Part shown: positions 48,568 to 58,918 of the stretch, in pieces
How the letters are laid out: every line of letters begins with the position of its first letter
How positions within the stretch are numbered: position 1 is the stretch's first letter
NCBI GenBank assembly: GCA_022315425.1
Contig: JAIUPT010000019.1
Location: forward strand, 992,001 to 1,056,000
Length of the DNA: 64,000 nucleotides
Direction of reading: 5' to 3'
From: Pseudevernia furfuracea
Lineage: Eukaryota > Ascomycota > Lecanoromycetes > Lecanorales > Parmeliaceae
Made by a program: the position numbers and the translations under genes
The notes under the pieces: generated by a model
Seen by the model: the letters and a program-made list of their open reading frames with translations, nothing else
Told to the model about the DNA's origin: nothing
Databases searched by the model: none

Positions 48568-48959
48568 AGAAGCGAAGGTACCGATAGCAAAGGCCAAATT
48601 CGCTCATAGCAGAGGTTCCTTGAGTAGGGGGGGTCTCTGAAATAGGGTGACCCCGGAAGGTGGAGGAAGAGAAAGTATGTGAATACCCGGCGTGGTTATC
48701 AAAGGCCTCTTGGCTATGAAACCCATGAACGAGCACGATGAGGGGAGGTAAGGAAGTAAGAATGAATGGGGACTGGTGCTTGGAGTTCGTAGGTATCAGA
48801 CGCCTTACAGTTACGGACATCCTTGAATGAGTAGTGATAGGCGGCATTGCAATCTCCCACGTCATCATTTTATTGGAGTGTATGAAAGATTCAACATCAT
48901 CGAGGCTACTACTTTAGCTCTTCAAACTCGACTAAAGCGGTACCTGCTCTACACAGATC
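48568..48959. other. Convergent 3' region, ivd / mcc
   Basis: About 390 bp between convergent stop codons of two consecutive leucine-catabolism genes. No other gene seen. Confidence 0.4.
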
Positions 48960-51937
48960 CTATTTCACGTTAGCGACACCATTCATAATTCGGAAAGCAC
49001 CTACCCCTTGCTGATGCACAACCCTGGAGATGACGCCGTCTTGAGGGCTTCTGATAACCGTTTCCATTTTCATGCTTTCAATAACCACCAACACCTGATC
49101 CTTTTTGACACGAGCGCCCGCCTTGACCTCTACCCTCAAAATCTTGCACGGCATTGGCGCCAGGACACTGTGAGCTGTGTCTATGACGCCCAAGGCTTTC
49201 TCAATCCACTTTGGTGTGGCACACCGTAGGCGGAATTGCTGTCCGTGTTGGAAGAGTGTAAGATTCCCTTCGTCGTCATCAATTACTCTTGTTTCGAGTC
49301 TGGTATGGGGAAAGAAAGAAGTGACTTTGCGGGTGTGTGAATTCCAGCTGCTGGCGACAGAATGGTAGGTAGCCGGTGTTCCATCAACGGTAATATCAAA
49401 GAGTCCAGTGTCCAAAACATCGATTATAACACTTTTATCGGCCGTCTCGTTCGAACCGAGCGTTTTACCCGGAAGAAACCCCCAGGATCTTCTTTGTGCC
49501 ATCGCCGCGAATCCAGTCTGAGGTATATCAAACGGAGCGCCGCCGTTTTCTTGCGAAGCTGCAGCTTCCAGAAAAAGCAAGCCTAGAGCCGCTTGGGCAT
49601 AGACCTCAGGAGCAGTTAGCCTTTCTACAAACAGGCTGTCACTGTGTTTGCTGATGAAGCCTGTCTCTACTTCACCTGCCACAAAGCTTGGATGGTTGCA
49701 GATAGCCTTCAAGAACTCGATATTCGTTACGAGTCCCGCAATCTCGTACTGTTCCAACGCGGTATGCAAATTTTGTATGGCGATTGTTCGATTATGACCT
49801 CTGACGATCAATTTCGCTATCATGGGATCGTAGTGGGAAGACACTTCGTCTCCCATGATAAAGCCGGCATCGATCCTTACTGTATCAGTAACAGAGGGTG
49901 TTTGCATATGCATCAAACGTCCCGAATCAGGTGTGAAACCCCTACAGCGACATTAGCAAGATTCGCACTTCTACCATTATTTTAAATACAAACATTTCAG
50001 GATTCTCTGCGTAGATTCTCGCTTCGATTGCCCAACCTCTGTCCGCAATCCTTGCCTCGACCTCTCTCTGATTCAGAGGAAGTTTACCTCCTTCCGCCAC
50101 AATAATTTGCCAGTGTACGAGATCTTCCCCAGTGACCATTTCTGTAACAGGATGCTCCACTTGTAGTCTGGTGTTCATTTCCATGAAGAAGAATTCACCA
50201 CTCTCATTGTCAATGATGAACTCTACAGTGCCCGCTCCCTCATAGCCAACTGCCAAAGCTGCAGTGCGGGCCTTCTCCCATAGATCTTGACGAACAGTTT
50301 CGTCTAGGTTGGGCGCGGGCGACTCTTCCAAGATCTTTTGGTGTCGCCTTTGAATGCTGCAATCCCGTTCGCCAAGGGCGACGCAACCGCCTATGATCAT
50401 TTAAGAGTCAGCGGCCCTCCTTAAAGATTAATACCCGCGCACTGAGATAGCTTAAAGGACATTGAAGACCTCTTTTGCCCTTGGGACATGTCTTGCAACC
50501 GCCACAACCGCAGAATGGCCCAGAACAGGAAGAAATTGCCTCCGATGTGTATAAATACATACCATGTTTATCTGCAAATATCTGAACTTCGACATGTCGA
50601 GGGGTCGTAATGTATTTCTCGATGAGCATAACGTTATCGCCAAATGAATTCATAGCTTCCGATTTTGCGCTCCTCAACTGGTCGTCAAACACATCTGCCG
50701 TCATTGCTATCCGCATACCCTTACCTCCACCACCTTTCACGGCTTTGATGAGTACCGGGAAGCCAATTTTAGAGGCTTCGGACCTAAGAAAATCCAGTTC
50801 TTGGTTACTTCCGTGACTAGCACATTTCGGAGTCAGCATACCCATTTGCAGGATAATATTGGAGTAACAAGACATGTCTGGGGAGCAAAGAGGTGCTATT
50901 ATGGGGAGATATCTCCTGCAACATGTCTCGCGACTCAAAAGCAGTCCCACATAGGAAGAGATAACCCAGAAAATTGCCTTACTAGCCCGCGATGCACGGG
51001 ACCCCGGCCTCAATCATGATCTCTTTCGACCGGCTATTGATTACTCAGCTATACTGGCTTATCATCTACAGTCAGTTGACCTACCTTTTGTTGCCCATAG
51101 CCTCCATTGCTTGCCATGGCGGCCCTATGAAGACAAGTCCCGCTTCCGTACATTTTCGAGCAAACGTTGAATTCTCACTTAGCTCCAAAAATTTCAGCAT
51201 AACCCACGAGTAAGGACTCCGTCATTAAACGTACAAAGCCATATCCCGGATGGATGCCCGTGCACCCGTGCAATTTGGCAGCTTCAATGATTTTGTCGCC
51301 ATCCAGGTACGCTGACGAAGGTCCCAGGTTGACAGCATTAGGAGAGCTTAGAGCGTGTTGCGACCTAGCGTCTGGTTCTGTATAAATTGTCGTGGTCTTG
51401 ATGCCATGTTGAGAAGCTGTCTTGTTAACACGTCTTGACGTTCTCAGCTTATATGTATATTGCATTGGAAGATGGGTCCGACTAACAAAGCTATCTCACC
51501 ACGATTGGCTATCCTAGAATGATTCTGGAGTCAGCAGTTCTTCTCAGAGACGAAATCCTTGAGTAGATCGATAGCTCGAAGGAGTATCAAGAGCGTTTAG
51601 CTTTCAGAAGATGCCTTGCAAACGAATTCATAGATGCTTCTGTGTAACAACCTTACTTTATTCAAGCCCAGAACATGAGCAAATGAAACAGCTCGAACGG
51701 GTTTTGACAATTTTTCGCTTCCGGAGAGAGCACGTCTTGCAGTTGGAAAAGTGATAGGGAAGATGGAAGCGTTTTGCTTCGAAATAACACATACAAGATT
51801 GAAGTTAGCGGCTGACTCGGCGTAGAAGACTTAGATGCTATCAGAGAAGCGTAGTTCAATCTCCCAAGAGACCTGTTGTGATGTGAAGAGATGGTGCACA
51901 TAGCAGGACGGCGGAGAAGGTGATGAAGAGACATCAT
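48960..51937 (-). CDS. mccA: Methylcrotonyl-CoA carboxylase biotin (alpha) subunit, mitochondrial
   Basis: Predicted 716 residues. Exons 51937-51795, 51513-51487, 51433-51235, 51182-51085, 51033-50983, 50816-50563, 50390-49994, 49941-48960. After a presequence-like start (MMSLHHLLRRPAMC) comes the biotin carboxylase domain: ILIANRGEIALRVNKTA, GIHPGYGFLSEN, the ATP-grasp loop KGGGGKGMRIA near 205, GERDCSIQRRHQK, and FFFMEMNTRLQVEHPVTE. The biotinyl domain closes it, with the acceptor lysine in ESMKMET at about residue 681. The GYH junction and length distinguish it from acetyl-CoA or propionyl-CoA carboxylases, though the propionyl type is not fully excluded; fungi generally lack it. It carboxylates 3-methylcrotonyl-CoA with a beta subunit that is not in this window. 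Confidence 0.92.
50817..50982 (-). mobile_element. Introner-like intron, family B copy 2
   Basis: A 166-bp intron, starting GTAAGGC and ending TGCTAG, in the carboxylase gene. It aligns over its length with 5115-5278 in the helicase gene. Shared blocks: TTATCTCTT, GACTGCTTTTG, AGTCGC, TAGCACCTCTTT, CCCCAGAC and the 3' end from GGGTATGCTGACTCC to the acceptor. Contains AGACATGTCT. Splicing rebuilds the conserved AGYHG motif exactly across the junction. Confidence 0.76.
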
Positions 51938-52428
51938 CGACGCTCTACGTAAAAGCTATCATGGCAGCGTTGAGAAGAGTGAAGAATGTCCCCGATGTGA
52001 AATGTGAAATATGAAAGGAAGCGGATGCTGGACTTTATTTACAAACTACGTAAGATTCGTAGACGTACTTAAATTGAGCGAGGAATCTGGGTTGCTGTTA
52101 TGTATGTATATCCGTACTTTATGCTAGAGAGCTACTCTAGATTAGTCGTAGGGACTACCTTTACTCTACCCGTGATGCCCAAAGTTACAGTACACTGTAT
52201 GTAAGATTACCTAAATTCAAGGAAATTGGCTGGACTCATGAATTCAAACGACGGACAGTGAACGGGTCTTACACCCTCGTCCTCCTCCGTCTTGCTTGCT
52301 CAAGTGACGAATTGGCCTTTTCCTCATGCTAGAAGAAAAGACAGGACCAGCTTATCAAGGAAGCCACTCTCGACAACCCAGGCTAGAACCTTCAAGAGCA
52401 CCAACCACACCTCTTTCAAACCATCCGA
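51938..52428. promoter_or_regulatory. Divergent promoter, mcc (-) / unknown nuclear gene (+)
   Basis: About 490 bp between divergent starts. No coding frame with family features and no clear TATA box. Confidence 0.4.
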
Positions 52429-53645
52429 ATGTCAGACGATGACTTTCTTTACGATGAAGATGACAATCTCTACTTCGATGAATTTCCTTATATCGAAGCA
52501 GTAGGTCCAAGCCATGCGACTGATTTCGCGCATCTAACCTTTTTGCCTCGCTAATCACCAACTACTAGGATGATTTGGCCATCCATACGATGCAATCACC
52601 CGTGTGGTTAAGTTACGACCCCTCTTACGAAACAGCTTCGATACCAAGTGACTGGGAATACTACTCTGATGATTACTGGGATGAAGAGTCGACCACGAAA
52701 AGAAGAAAAAAAGGGGACGCAATGGAAGAGACCGCTGCTGGAGGCGATTCAATAGAACATAGGGCAGAGAGAAAGCGGAAAAAGCTCAAGCGGACGGAAG
52801 TTGTATCGGAAGTTTCTGGGGAGTCCGCAGTGACGGCTCCGACTGTTGTATGGAAATCAAAGAATGACGTCTTGCAGCCTTTTGAGGGACCTGTAGTCAG
52901 CGAAGGACAAGGGGAAAGGGTATCTCTCTTCAAGGATTGGAGAGAACGGTTCAAGGTCCCGCCTAAGCAGAAACCTCCAATATCTAGGCCAACTCAAGTG
53001 CAACAGAAGGATAGCCAGAATGCAATTGCAGTGGTCGTCAGCAGCCAACCTGCTGAGCGCATTCACGGAGATACTCTCCCTCCAATGACGCTTTCAAATT
53101 CCCGTGAGCTACCATCAAGGTCCAAGGCTTTTCGATCCAATACTTATTGGAGGAGCTCGGCCACGAATCGCACGACTCGAGCCAGAACATTTCAGGACAT
53201 CTCACGCCAGGAGAACATTCAGGGGCAACCGTTATATGGCGCATCATCAAAGAGCCGAAGGGGGAAAGTACCTAATCCATCCAGTACTCCACCGATTGTT
53301 GACGGAGCATCACCAGCCACGTTCAAGAAACGAAAAGTGGCCAGCATTGGTGGAAACATTGAAGTAACAGAATTGCAAAAAATAGGTGAGAGCCAACGAC
53401 CAGCTCGGAGGACTACCGCTCTTAGTACTGGAAAAGGTGGTTCGGAAGTACTATCAGATCTAGCAGCTGAAGAAGCAGCGCCATCGAGTCGAAAGCGCAA
53501 AGCAGAGTCCGAGAATGAATTGGTTTTACAGTCATCGAAGCGCAATACTTCTATTAGAACGCCAGCTTCAGATATAGCGGATGAGACTTGGAAGGATACA
53601 AGCTCTCCACCATTTCGGCGAAGAAATCGGAAAAGGCGTGGATAA
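52429..53645 (+). CDS. Basic/acidic nuclear-type protein, function unknown
   Basis: Predicted 382 residues; family not recognised. Exons 52429-52500 and 52569-53645. The acidic, aromatic N-terminus (MSDDDFLYDEDDNLYFDEFP and WEYYSDDYWDEE) is followed by basic nuclear-localisation-like patches (TTKRRKKGD, RAERKRKKLKR, PATFKKRKVAS) and a C-terminal RRRNRKRRG. A VSLFKDWRERFKVPP segment may be a short interaction helix. The composition points to a disordered nuclear protein. The intron is phase 0 with a TAG acceptor. Divergent from the carboxylase gene, with no functional link visible. Confidence 0.7.
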
Positions 53646-54202
53646 TGGCGTGAATGATGGGTACGATTGGTTATGGTCATTTCGACTTAAAGACTTTGCT
53701 CCTCGCTCTGGAGGAAAAGGTGGGAATTAGTAGCATTATGGCTAGGAAGCGTGTTGTCATTGCTCATGCTCATCATGTAGATGACATTCAGAGGGATCAG
53801 AACTCGGTAGAGTATCCAATGCGAAAGGAGTAAGTGCTGTGGTGTAATAACGTAAGAAGATGGAGCAAAATTCATGCATAGAGGGGGGTATCACCTCGGC
53901 GAACATCCCGAGTTCCCCTGAGTTGTTGATAGCCACAGAGCTATGCGAAAATGGGAAGACGGGAGCTCTTGAACTTCTCTCTACGCATGACCCTCGAAAC
54001 AGTCTCAAGCGAACCAGTCAGGTCCAGGCCTAAGGTACCTCTTCTGCACCAAAAGTTCTGCACTAACGCGTGTGAGCCCTAGCCCTACTTTCAGAAGGCT
54101 GGCATTTGGTGAGACCTCCGTACGGAATACATAAGTATCCTGCATCTCCATTCCAGTCAATGAAGAAGAGATATTCGTAAGTATTGAACCATTCCTCTCG
54201 CA
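53646..54202. promoter_or_regulatory. Intergenic, upstream of membrane protein gene
   Basis: About 560 bp. Contains CCGTACGG inside CTCCGTACGGAATAC near 54118-54132, about 70 bp before the next start. No gene-like frame. Confidence 0.4.
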
Positions 54203-54886
54203 ATGGCCTTCTCTCGCTTCAACAAGAAACCATCCTCCACTGTCTCCAGCAGCCAGCCCCTCCCATGGGTCATCGCCAACCTAACCCTGCGCTTTCTGCA
54301 GTTTATTTTTGCAGTCGCGGTCCTTGGTCTCTACGGCACCGAACTCAGCGACGCTCGCAAAAACCACACCGGTGATTACTCCAAGTGGGTGTGAGTTGTC
54401 TTTTCCAACCAAATATCCCCCTTTTCATCACCTTTTCAGTCTCCTGAGACGTGTCTTTGACTCCAGAACCATCCTAAAAGAGAAAGACTGACTCCGAAAT
54501 CATTCAGGTATGCCGAAGTCGTAGGCGTGCTCTCGGCCGTCACATGCTTGGTGTACGTGTTGCCCAAGGTGAAGAGCTGGTGGGCGTTTGGCTGGGATCT
54601 TGTGCTTTTGTGAGTGTGCCCCAGGCGGAGGGGAGTCATAGTGGGTGTACTTGTTGATACTGATTATTCTACAAATAGCATACTATGGGTGGCTGTCTTC
54701 GGGGTCTTTGGAAAGATTTACATTCATGCAAAACCTATAAACGGAGGTGTGAAGAGGATGAAGAACGCTGTGTGGGTCGATTTGATTAATATGCTGCTTT
54801 GGCTGGTCACAGCAGCAGTCTCATTAGTGGCATTCTTTATGATGAGAGGTGGAAGGTCGCTTCATACTGGGAGGGCCGCTGTCTAA
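54203..54886 (+). CDS. MARVEL-like four-helix membrane protein
   Basis: Predicted 165 residues. Exons 54203-54390, 54508-54609, 54679-54886. Four hydrophobic segments are visible: LPWVIANLTLRFLQFIFAVA, VVGVLSAVTCLVYVLP, ILWVAVFGVFGKIYI and INMLLWLVTAAVSLVAFF. Short size, small cytosolic ends and the helix pattern fit fungal MARVEL-domain proteins of membranes and vesicles, assigned from topology rather than a motif. The first intron is a copy of intron family A. The frame is intact across both junctions, so the intron is expected to be removed. Confidence 0.78.
54391..54507 (+). mobile_element. Introner-like intron, family A copy 3
   Basis: A 117-bp intron starting GTGAGTTGTC and ending CATTCAG, on the opposite strand and in a gene unrelated to the helicase that carries copies 1 and 2. 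Matches copy 2 at 34 of the first 39 bases, and again over CTCCTGAGAC, GAACCAT, ACTGACTCCGAA and TCATTCAG; it lacks a middle block of about 15-20 bases present in the other two. Confidence 0.78.
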
Positions 54887-55104
54887 TACAGACGAATGCA
54901 GGACCAAGAGGAGGTAATGGTGCTTGGGCGAGAAAAAATGCATTCCACATTCCAATGCGGCCGGCAGTGTCTCAGAATCACTAAACAACTTCACGCTTTC
55001 ACTATAGAAAACATTCGTTGCCAGCACCAAAATTGTTCACTCATTGACGCGACACTCTTTATATCAACGCTCAACGCGTAATATTATTCCGGGCACCGTT
55101 CGCC
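54887..55104. promoter_or_regulatory. Short intergenic region before the collagen-like gene
   Basis: About 220 bp between two plus-strand genes. It must hold the 3' end of the membrane protein gene and the core promoter of the next gene. Confidence 0.4.
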
Positions 55105-57763
55105 ATGTTTGATTGTTTGATGCTTCATAGTCTATTCTACTATGCACTTTTTCTCCTCAACAGCGCTGCATGTATTTCTGCAGCGCAAGATGCCTGCATC
55201 TATCGTGCAGGAGCAATGCTTGTTAACTCGGTTGTAGTTGTGAAACACACAATACATATAATAACCAGTGTCCCTCACGATACTATATTTCAAGTCAACA
55301 CTGATCTTACCATTACCGTCAACAATGCGCCAACCAGTCTCGATTTTCTTACAACATATTTTTCCAAAAGTTCTGCCATCGAAACTATGAATGGGTTGGT
55401 TGTCCCTTTCAATGAGCTCCAAATTACATTCTAAAGTGTTTGACGCAGTCAAAATCCCCACGCTACATCTCGGTATGGTGCAGGTAGCTTCTCACTATTA
55501 ATCGTCGGCCCTGAATTGTCTCCAAAGCGCCGTCGACAAGCCGGGGCTTTCATGAGCTACACGGGCAGAGCGACTTCTTCCTGCGCACAGGCAAGCACAC
55601 TCACCTTGGCGAACAACCAGCTCTGGATGACATATTTAAACGGAACTGTAGCACAATTCTCAGCAACCACAGGCGATACATACGACTATTTCGCACCGAG
55701 CACAACACCTGGAGACATTACCACCACATTTTCGTTGAGTAATACTGGTACTCTGCTGTGGACAAGCACCGAATTCTTTAATGGAAATGCCCTTTTCTGC
55801 TTGCTCCCTTCTGGCGTAATCGTTGCGGTATTTCAGCAAGGGGCACAGCCTATATCCTGCGTTTTCATAGATCTCACGATCGCGGAACGTATGTGGTTGA
55901 TCCTTCTCCAAACGAATGGCTCCTGGCCTTTGACTGACAACAAAACTAGTTACCTCTTGCGTTGCAACTTCAAGTGGAAGTGCGGTGCTCGGAGGCCCAG
56001 GACCATCGGGGTAACAACGAACGCTTCTCATTGATCCGGAATTTTCTGCTGATCCGTAATCGCTTAGGCCAAGTGGTCCACAAGGCAGTGTGGGACCTAG
56101 TGGCGCCCAGGGAAGCCTTGGGCCAACCGGACCTAGTGGTGGACAGGGGATTCAAGGCAGCGCTGGGCCGACTGGACCACAAGGGGCTCAGGGAGTTCAA
56201 GGAATCCAAGGAATCGCAGGACCGACGGGGATCCAGGGGATACAAGGGAGTGTTGGGCCAACAGGACTTCAAGGAATTCAGGGCATCCAGGGAATCCAGG
56301 GAATCCAGGGAATTCAAGGAAATGCAGGGCCGACTGGAGCTCCGGGAGTTCAAGGCAGCGCTGGGGCATCTGGAGCCCAAGGAATTCAGGGGGCCCAGGG
56401 AAGTGTAGGAGCTCAGGGAATTCAGGGAATTCAAGGCAGTGTTGGACCGACTGGGGTTCAAGGAGCCCAGGGAAGTGTAGGGCCGAGTGGAGTCCAGGGA
56501 ATTCAGGGGGCCCAGGGAAGTGTAGGAGCTCAGGGAATTCAGGGAATTCAAGGCAGTGTTGGACCGACTGGGGTTCAAGGAGCCCAGGGAAGTGTAGGGC
56601 CGACTGGAGTCCAGGGAATTCAAGGCAGCGCTGGGCCATCTGGAGCCCAAGGAGTTCAGGGGGCCCAGGGAAGTGTAGGAGCTCAAGGAGCTCAGGGAAT
56701 TCAGGGAATCCAAGGCAGTGTTGGACCAACTGGAGCCCAAGGACTTCGGGGAAGTGCTGGCCCAAGTGGAGCTCAGGGAATACAAGGCAGTGCAGGGCCC
56801 AGTGGAGCCCAGGGCTTAACAGGCCCGTCAGGTGCACCCGGCATTGCCTATGCGTACTGTGAGTCCTCCCAGAATCCCAGAAGCGGGGTAATACACCCTA
56901 TCACATGCTTTCGCAAGGAAGACAAGGTCCCGGAAAGAGTGGCTCCCAAAAAAATACATATTCTTAGTTTTGACAAGAGCAACATCAACGTGGAGATTCT
57001 TGCGTTGTTCAACGCTCTTCCTGGGGCATATTGAACCATGAACGAGTATCGACACGTTGTTTCGGGCTGATTCCTAGAATCGACGAGAAGAAGAGACACA
57101 TCATGTTATTGAACTTTTTGCTAATCAATCCTCACCAGTGGGCTGTTTCTATCAAATGGGTGCCTCATCTACCAGCACCGGCAAAGTGCTAACCAACTTC
57201 ATCCAAACCTATACCTCGAGTGGGAATGTGCAATGCTCCGTCGTTTGCAACAGCCAGAATTTCAACTTCTATGGAACCGTGAATGTGGGCACGACGAGCG
57301 TGGATTGCTACTGCGGCGATACCTTGAATTTTGTTAGTACGTCGTATTTCCCAAGACTAAATTCCTTCGTCTGAACCATAATACCTATTTGGCGAGTTTT
57401 CGTCCTGCAGACACGCTTCAGGGTCTGGGAATCCTCCTTGGAATGGCGATGCTGACTCCAAAAACCTTTTGACAGCTATATTAAACTTAGGAAGTGGTGC
57501 AGCGCCGGATAACAACTGCGCTCTGTGTGTTAATGGGCCAGGTACGTACACATCAAGGCCGTTTACTCTTGATCGATACCTCAATTTGGGTTGCGAGGCA
57601 CGTTTGGGAAGCAAGAAAACCCTTTATTCTCCTGAATGGTCTTGCGACTCAGGGTTTTGGCCCCAAAGAAGACACGCTGACTCGAGTATTTCTTACAGCG
57701 CCAGCTGGCGAGTGCGGCATTCAGTCGTCGTCGACGGTCGCGATCTTCGCCAGAGCTTTTTAG
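55105..57763 (+). CDS. Secreted collagen-like protein with WSC-like domain
   Basis: Predicted 654 residues. Exons 55105-55394, 55449-55888, 55950-56010, 56068-56858, 57139-57336, 57422-57541, 57699-57763; junctions after 56858 are less sure. An apparent signal peptide (LLHSLFYYALFLLNSAAC-like hydrophobic start) opens it, then a fungal surface-protein region (GAGSFSLLIVGPELSP, SLSNTGTLLWTS). Exon 4 encodes about 85 Gly-X-Y triplets in a row (GPSGAQ, GIQGSV, GPTGVQ...), a collagen-like rod. The C-terminal part has the Cys pattern of a WSC carbohydrate-binding domain (GCFYQMG, SVVCNSQNF, DCYCGDTLN, NNCALCVNG). A cell-wall or adhesin-like role is inference; no membrane anchor is seen. Confidence 0.75.
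56152..56819 (+). repeat. Collagen-like Gly-X-Y coding repeat with 117-bp duplication
   Basis: Short degenerate 9-bp units encode Gly-X-Y triplets, mostly GIQ, GAQ, GSV and GPT. A larger unit of 117 bp (13 triplets) is duplicated almost exactly, first from about 56381 and again from about 56498. Such duplication indicates recent expansion. Confidence 0.85.
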
Positions 57764-58436
57764 GTTTGGCAAGGAGTCTTGATGTACCTTACATAAGAAC
57801 ATGTGGTTTTATCATGAATTCTATTCGCAGCCTATCTGTAATCTTTTACTATGTGAGTTATACTAGACCATCGACACAAGTATCAAGACCATTGCGCCTT
57901 GCGGGAAAGATAGATCGAGCAAAATGCGACGACTTCAGACGAAAGCGGATAATCGGCCAGCTGGAATCTGAATATCCATTTGCTCGTCTCCTTGCCGTTT
58001 ATTTGTTTCCCTCGCTCATGGATCATGAGTGGTCCTTCCCCCTTCACTTTGCCCTACTTAGCGCTGATCAACCACGCAAATTTCCGAGATTCCCATGAAA
58101 AACTTCTCTCTTACATGAATTGCTTATGAGTTTCAGCCGCAGCTCATCCAAGGCAAGACTTGGACAATTTTCTCAGGCGCCCAGTATGGTCATTGTTTCG
58201 TTCGTCAGCCTGTTTTTAATTCAATGAGTATATAACAGAAGCCTCTCCCCTCCTTAAGAGGCCCCCGTCCACATACTTAGAAATCCAGTCGTGTTGGCTC
58301 CCATTATTGTTCCTACAGTTTGTCGATTTCTCTGACCGTGCCAAGGGGGGCAAGATGGACCCTACTCACGCCCTCTAAGACTCGACCGCTGAGGGTGCCT
58401 CTTCGCTTGCTTTCAGCGCGTTATTCCATCAAAACC
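57764..58436. other. Intergenic, no gene seen
   Basis: About 670 bp after the collagen-like gene. Open frames here read on from its last intron or belong to the decayed gene that follows. I see no independent feature. Confidence 0.4.
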
Positions 58437-58918
58437 ATGGGTCTTACGCCTTGCAGACTTCCTATTATTTCCGTCCGTATAGCTACCGAACTGGCTCATT
58501 GCCACAATTCTTTTCTCCGCTCTCTGAACAGCATCTTTCATCAAGCGCGGCACGTCTCTTCTCATGTTGACATCCGCGGACCTCCTACTACACAGCACCT
58601 TCTGGTATGATACAGTCGAGCAACCTCACCTCAGCGAAGAGACAGTCCTGTTTCCAGCAATTGAGCGCATCGCCATCAAACCAGGCTTGATGGAGCAGAA
58701 CGCAGAACAACACCATGCCTTTCGTCCGCGTCTCTAACGCCTCAAGGGCTACCGTAGGGACACAAGCCTGGAAGGTAACAACGAGACGACATTGAGAGAG
58801 ATACTCGAAGATTTATCCGTCATTTTTTCTAGTAGCATCCTTACTTGCACGAAACGATTATGAGGGAGCAGAGCTGAAAAAGGTATTCCTGGAGCTGGAA
58901 GAGAATGTTTTGAACTGA
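58437..58918 (+). pseudogene. Decayed hemerythrin-like domain gene
   Basis: Pieces of one hemerythrin-like protein lie in different frames in the expected order: ATELAHCHNSFLRSLNSIF, then after a +1 shift near 58570 ADLLLHSTFWYDTVEQ, EETVLFPAIERI and EQNAEQHHAF, then a TAA at 58735-58737, RLKGYRRDT and LREILEDL in the same frame, and after another shift near 58825 LLARNDYEGAELKKVF to a stop at 58918. Iron-ligand type histidines and HxxxE-like spacing are recognisable. The expected HLHDE segment is missing. Two frameshifts, one stop and a deletion argue for a pseudogene rather than introns; unusual splicing of part of it is not excluded. Confidence 0.65.

Noticed and set aside
55970..56837. 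Two long minus-strand open frames (271 and 234 codons) opposite the collagen-like exon
   Set aside because: They are low-complexity mirror readings of the Gly-X-Y repeat, which leaves all frames open; no splice or family support.
57445..57456. GCTGACTCC at this place, like the introner branch block
   Set aside because: Here it is coding sequence (..GDADSK..) of the WSC-like domain, not an intron end.
57542..57698. TCTTGCGACTC in this intron equals the reverse strand of a piece of family B
   Set aside because: Only 11 bases and in the opposite orientation; chance match is likely, so I did not call it a family B copy.
57469..58098. 209-codon frame running on from the collagen-like gene
   Set aside because: It reads through the last intron (GTACGT donor, CTTACAG acceptor) and loses all cysteine-domain character; the spliced end is preferred.
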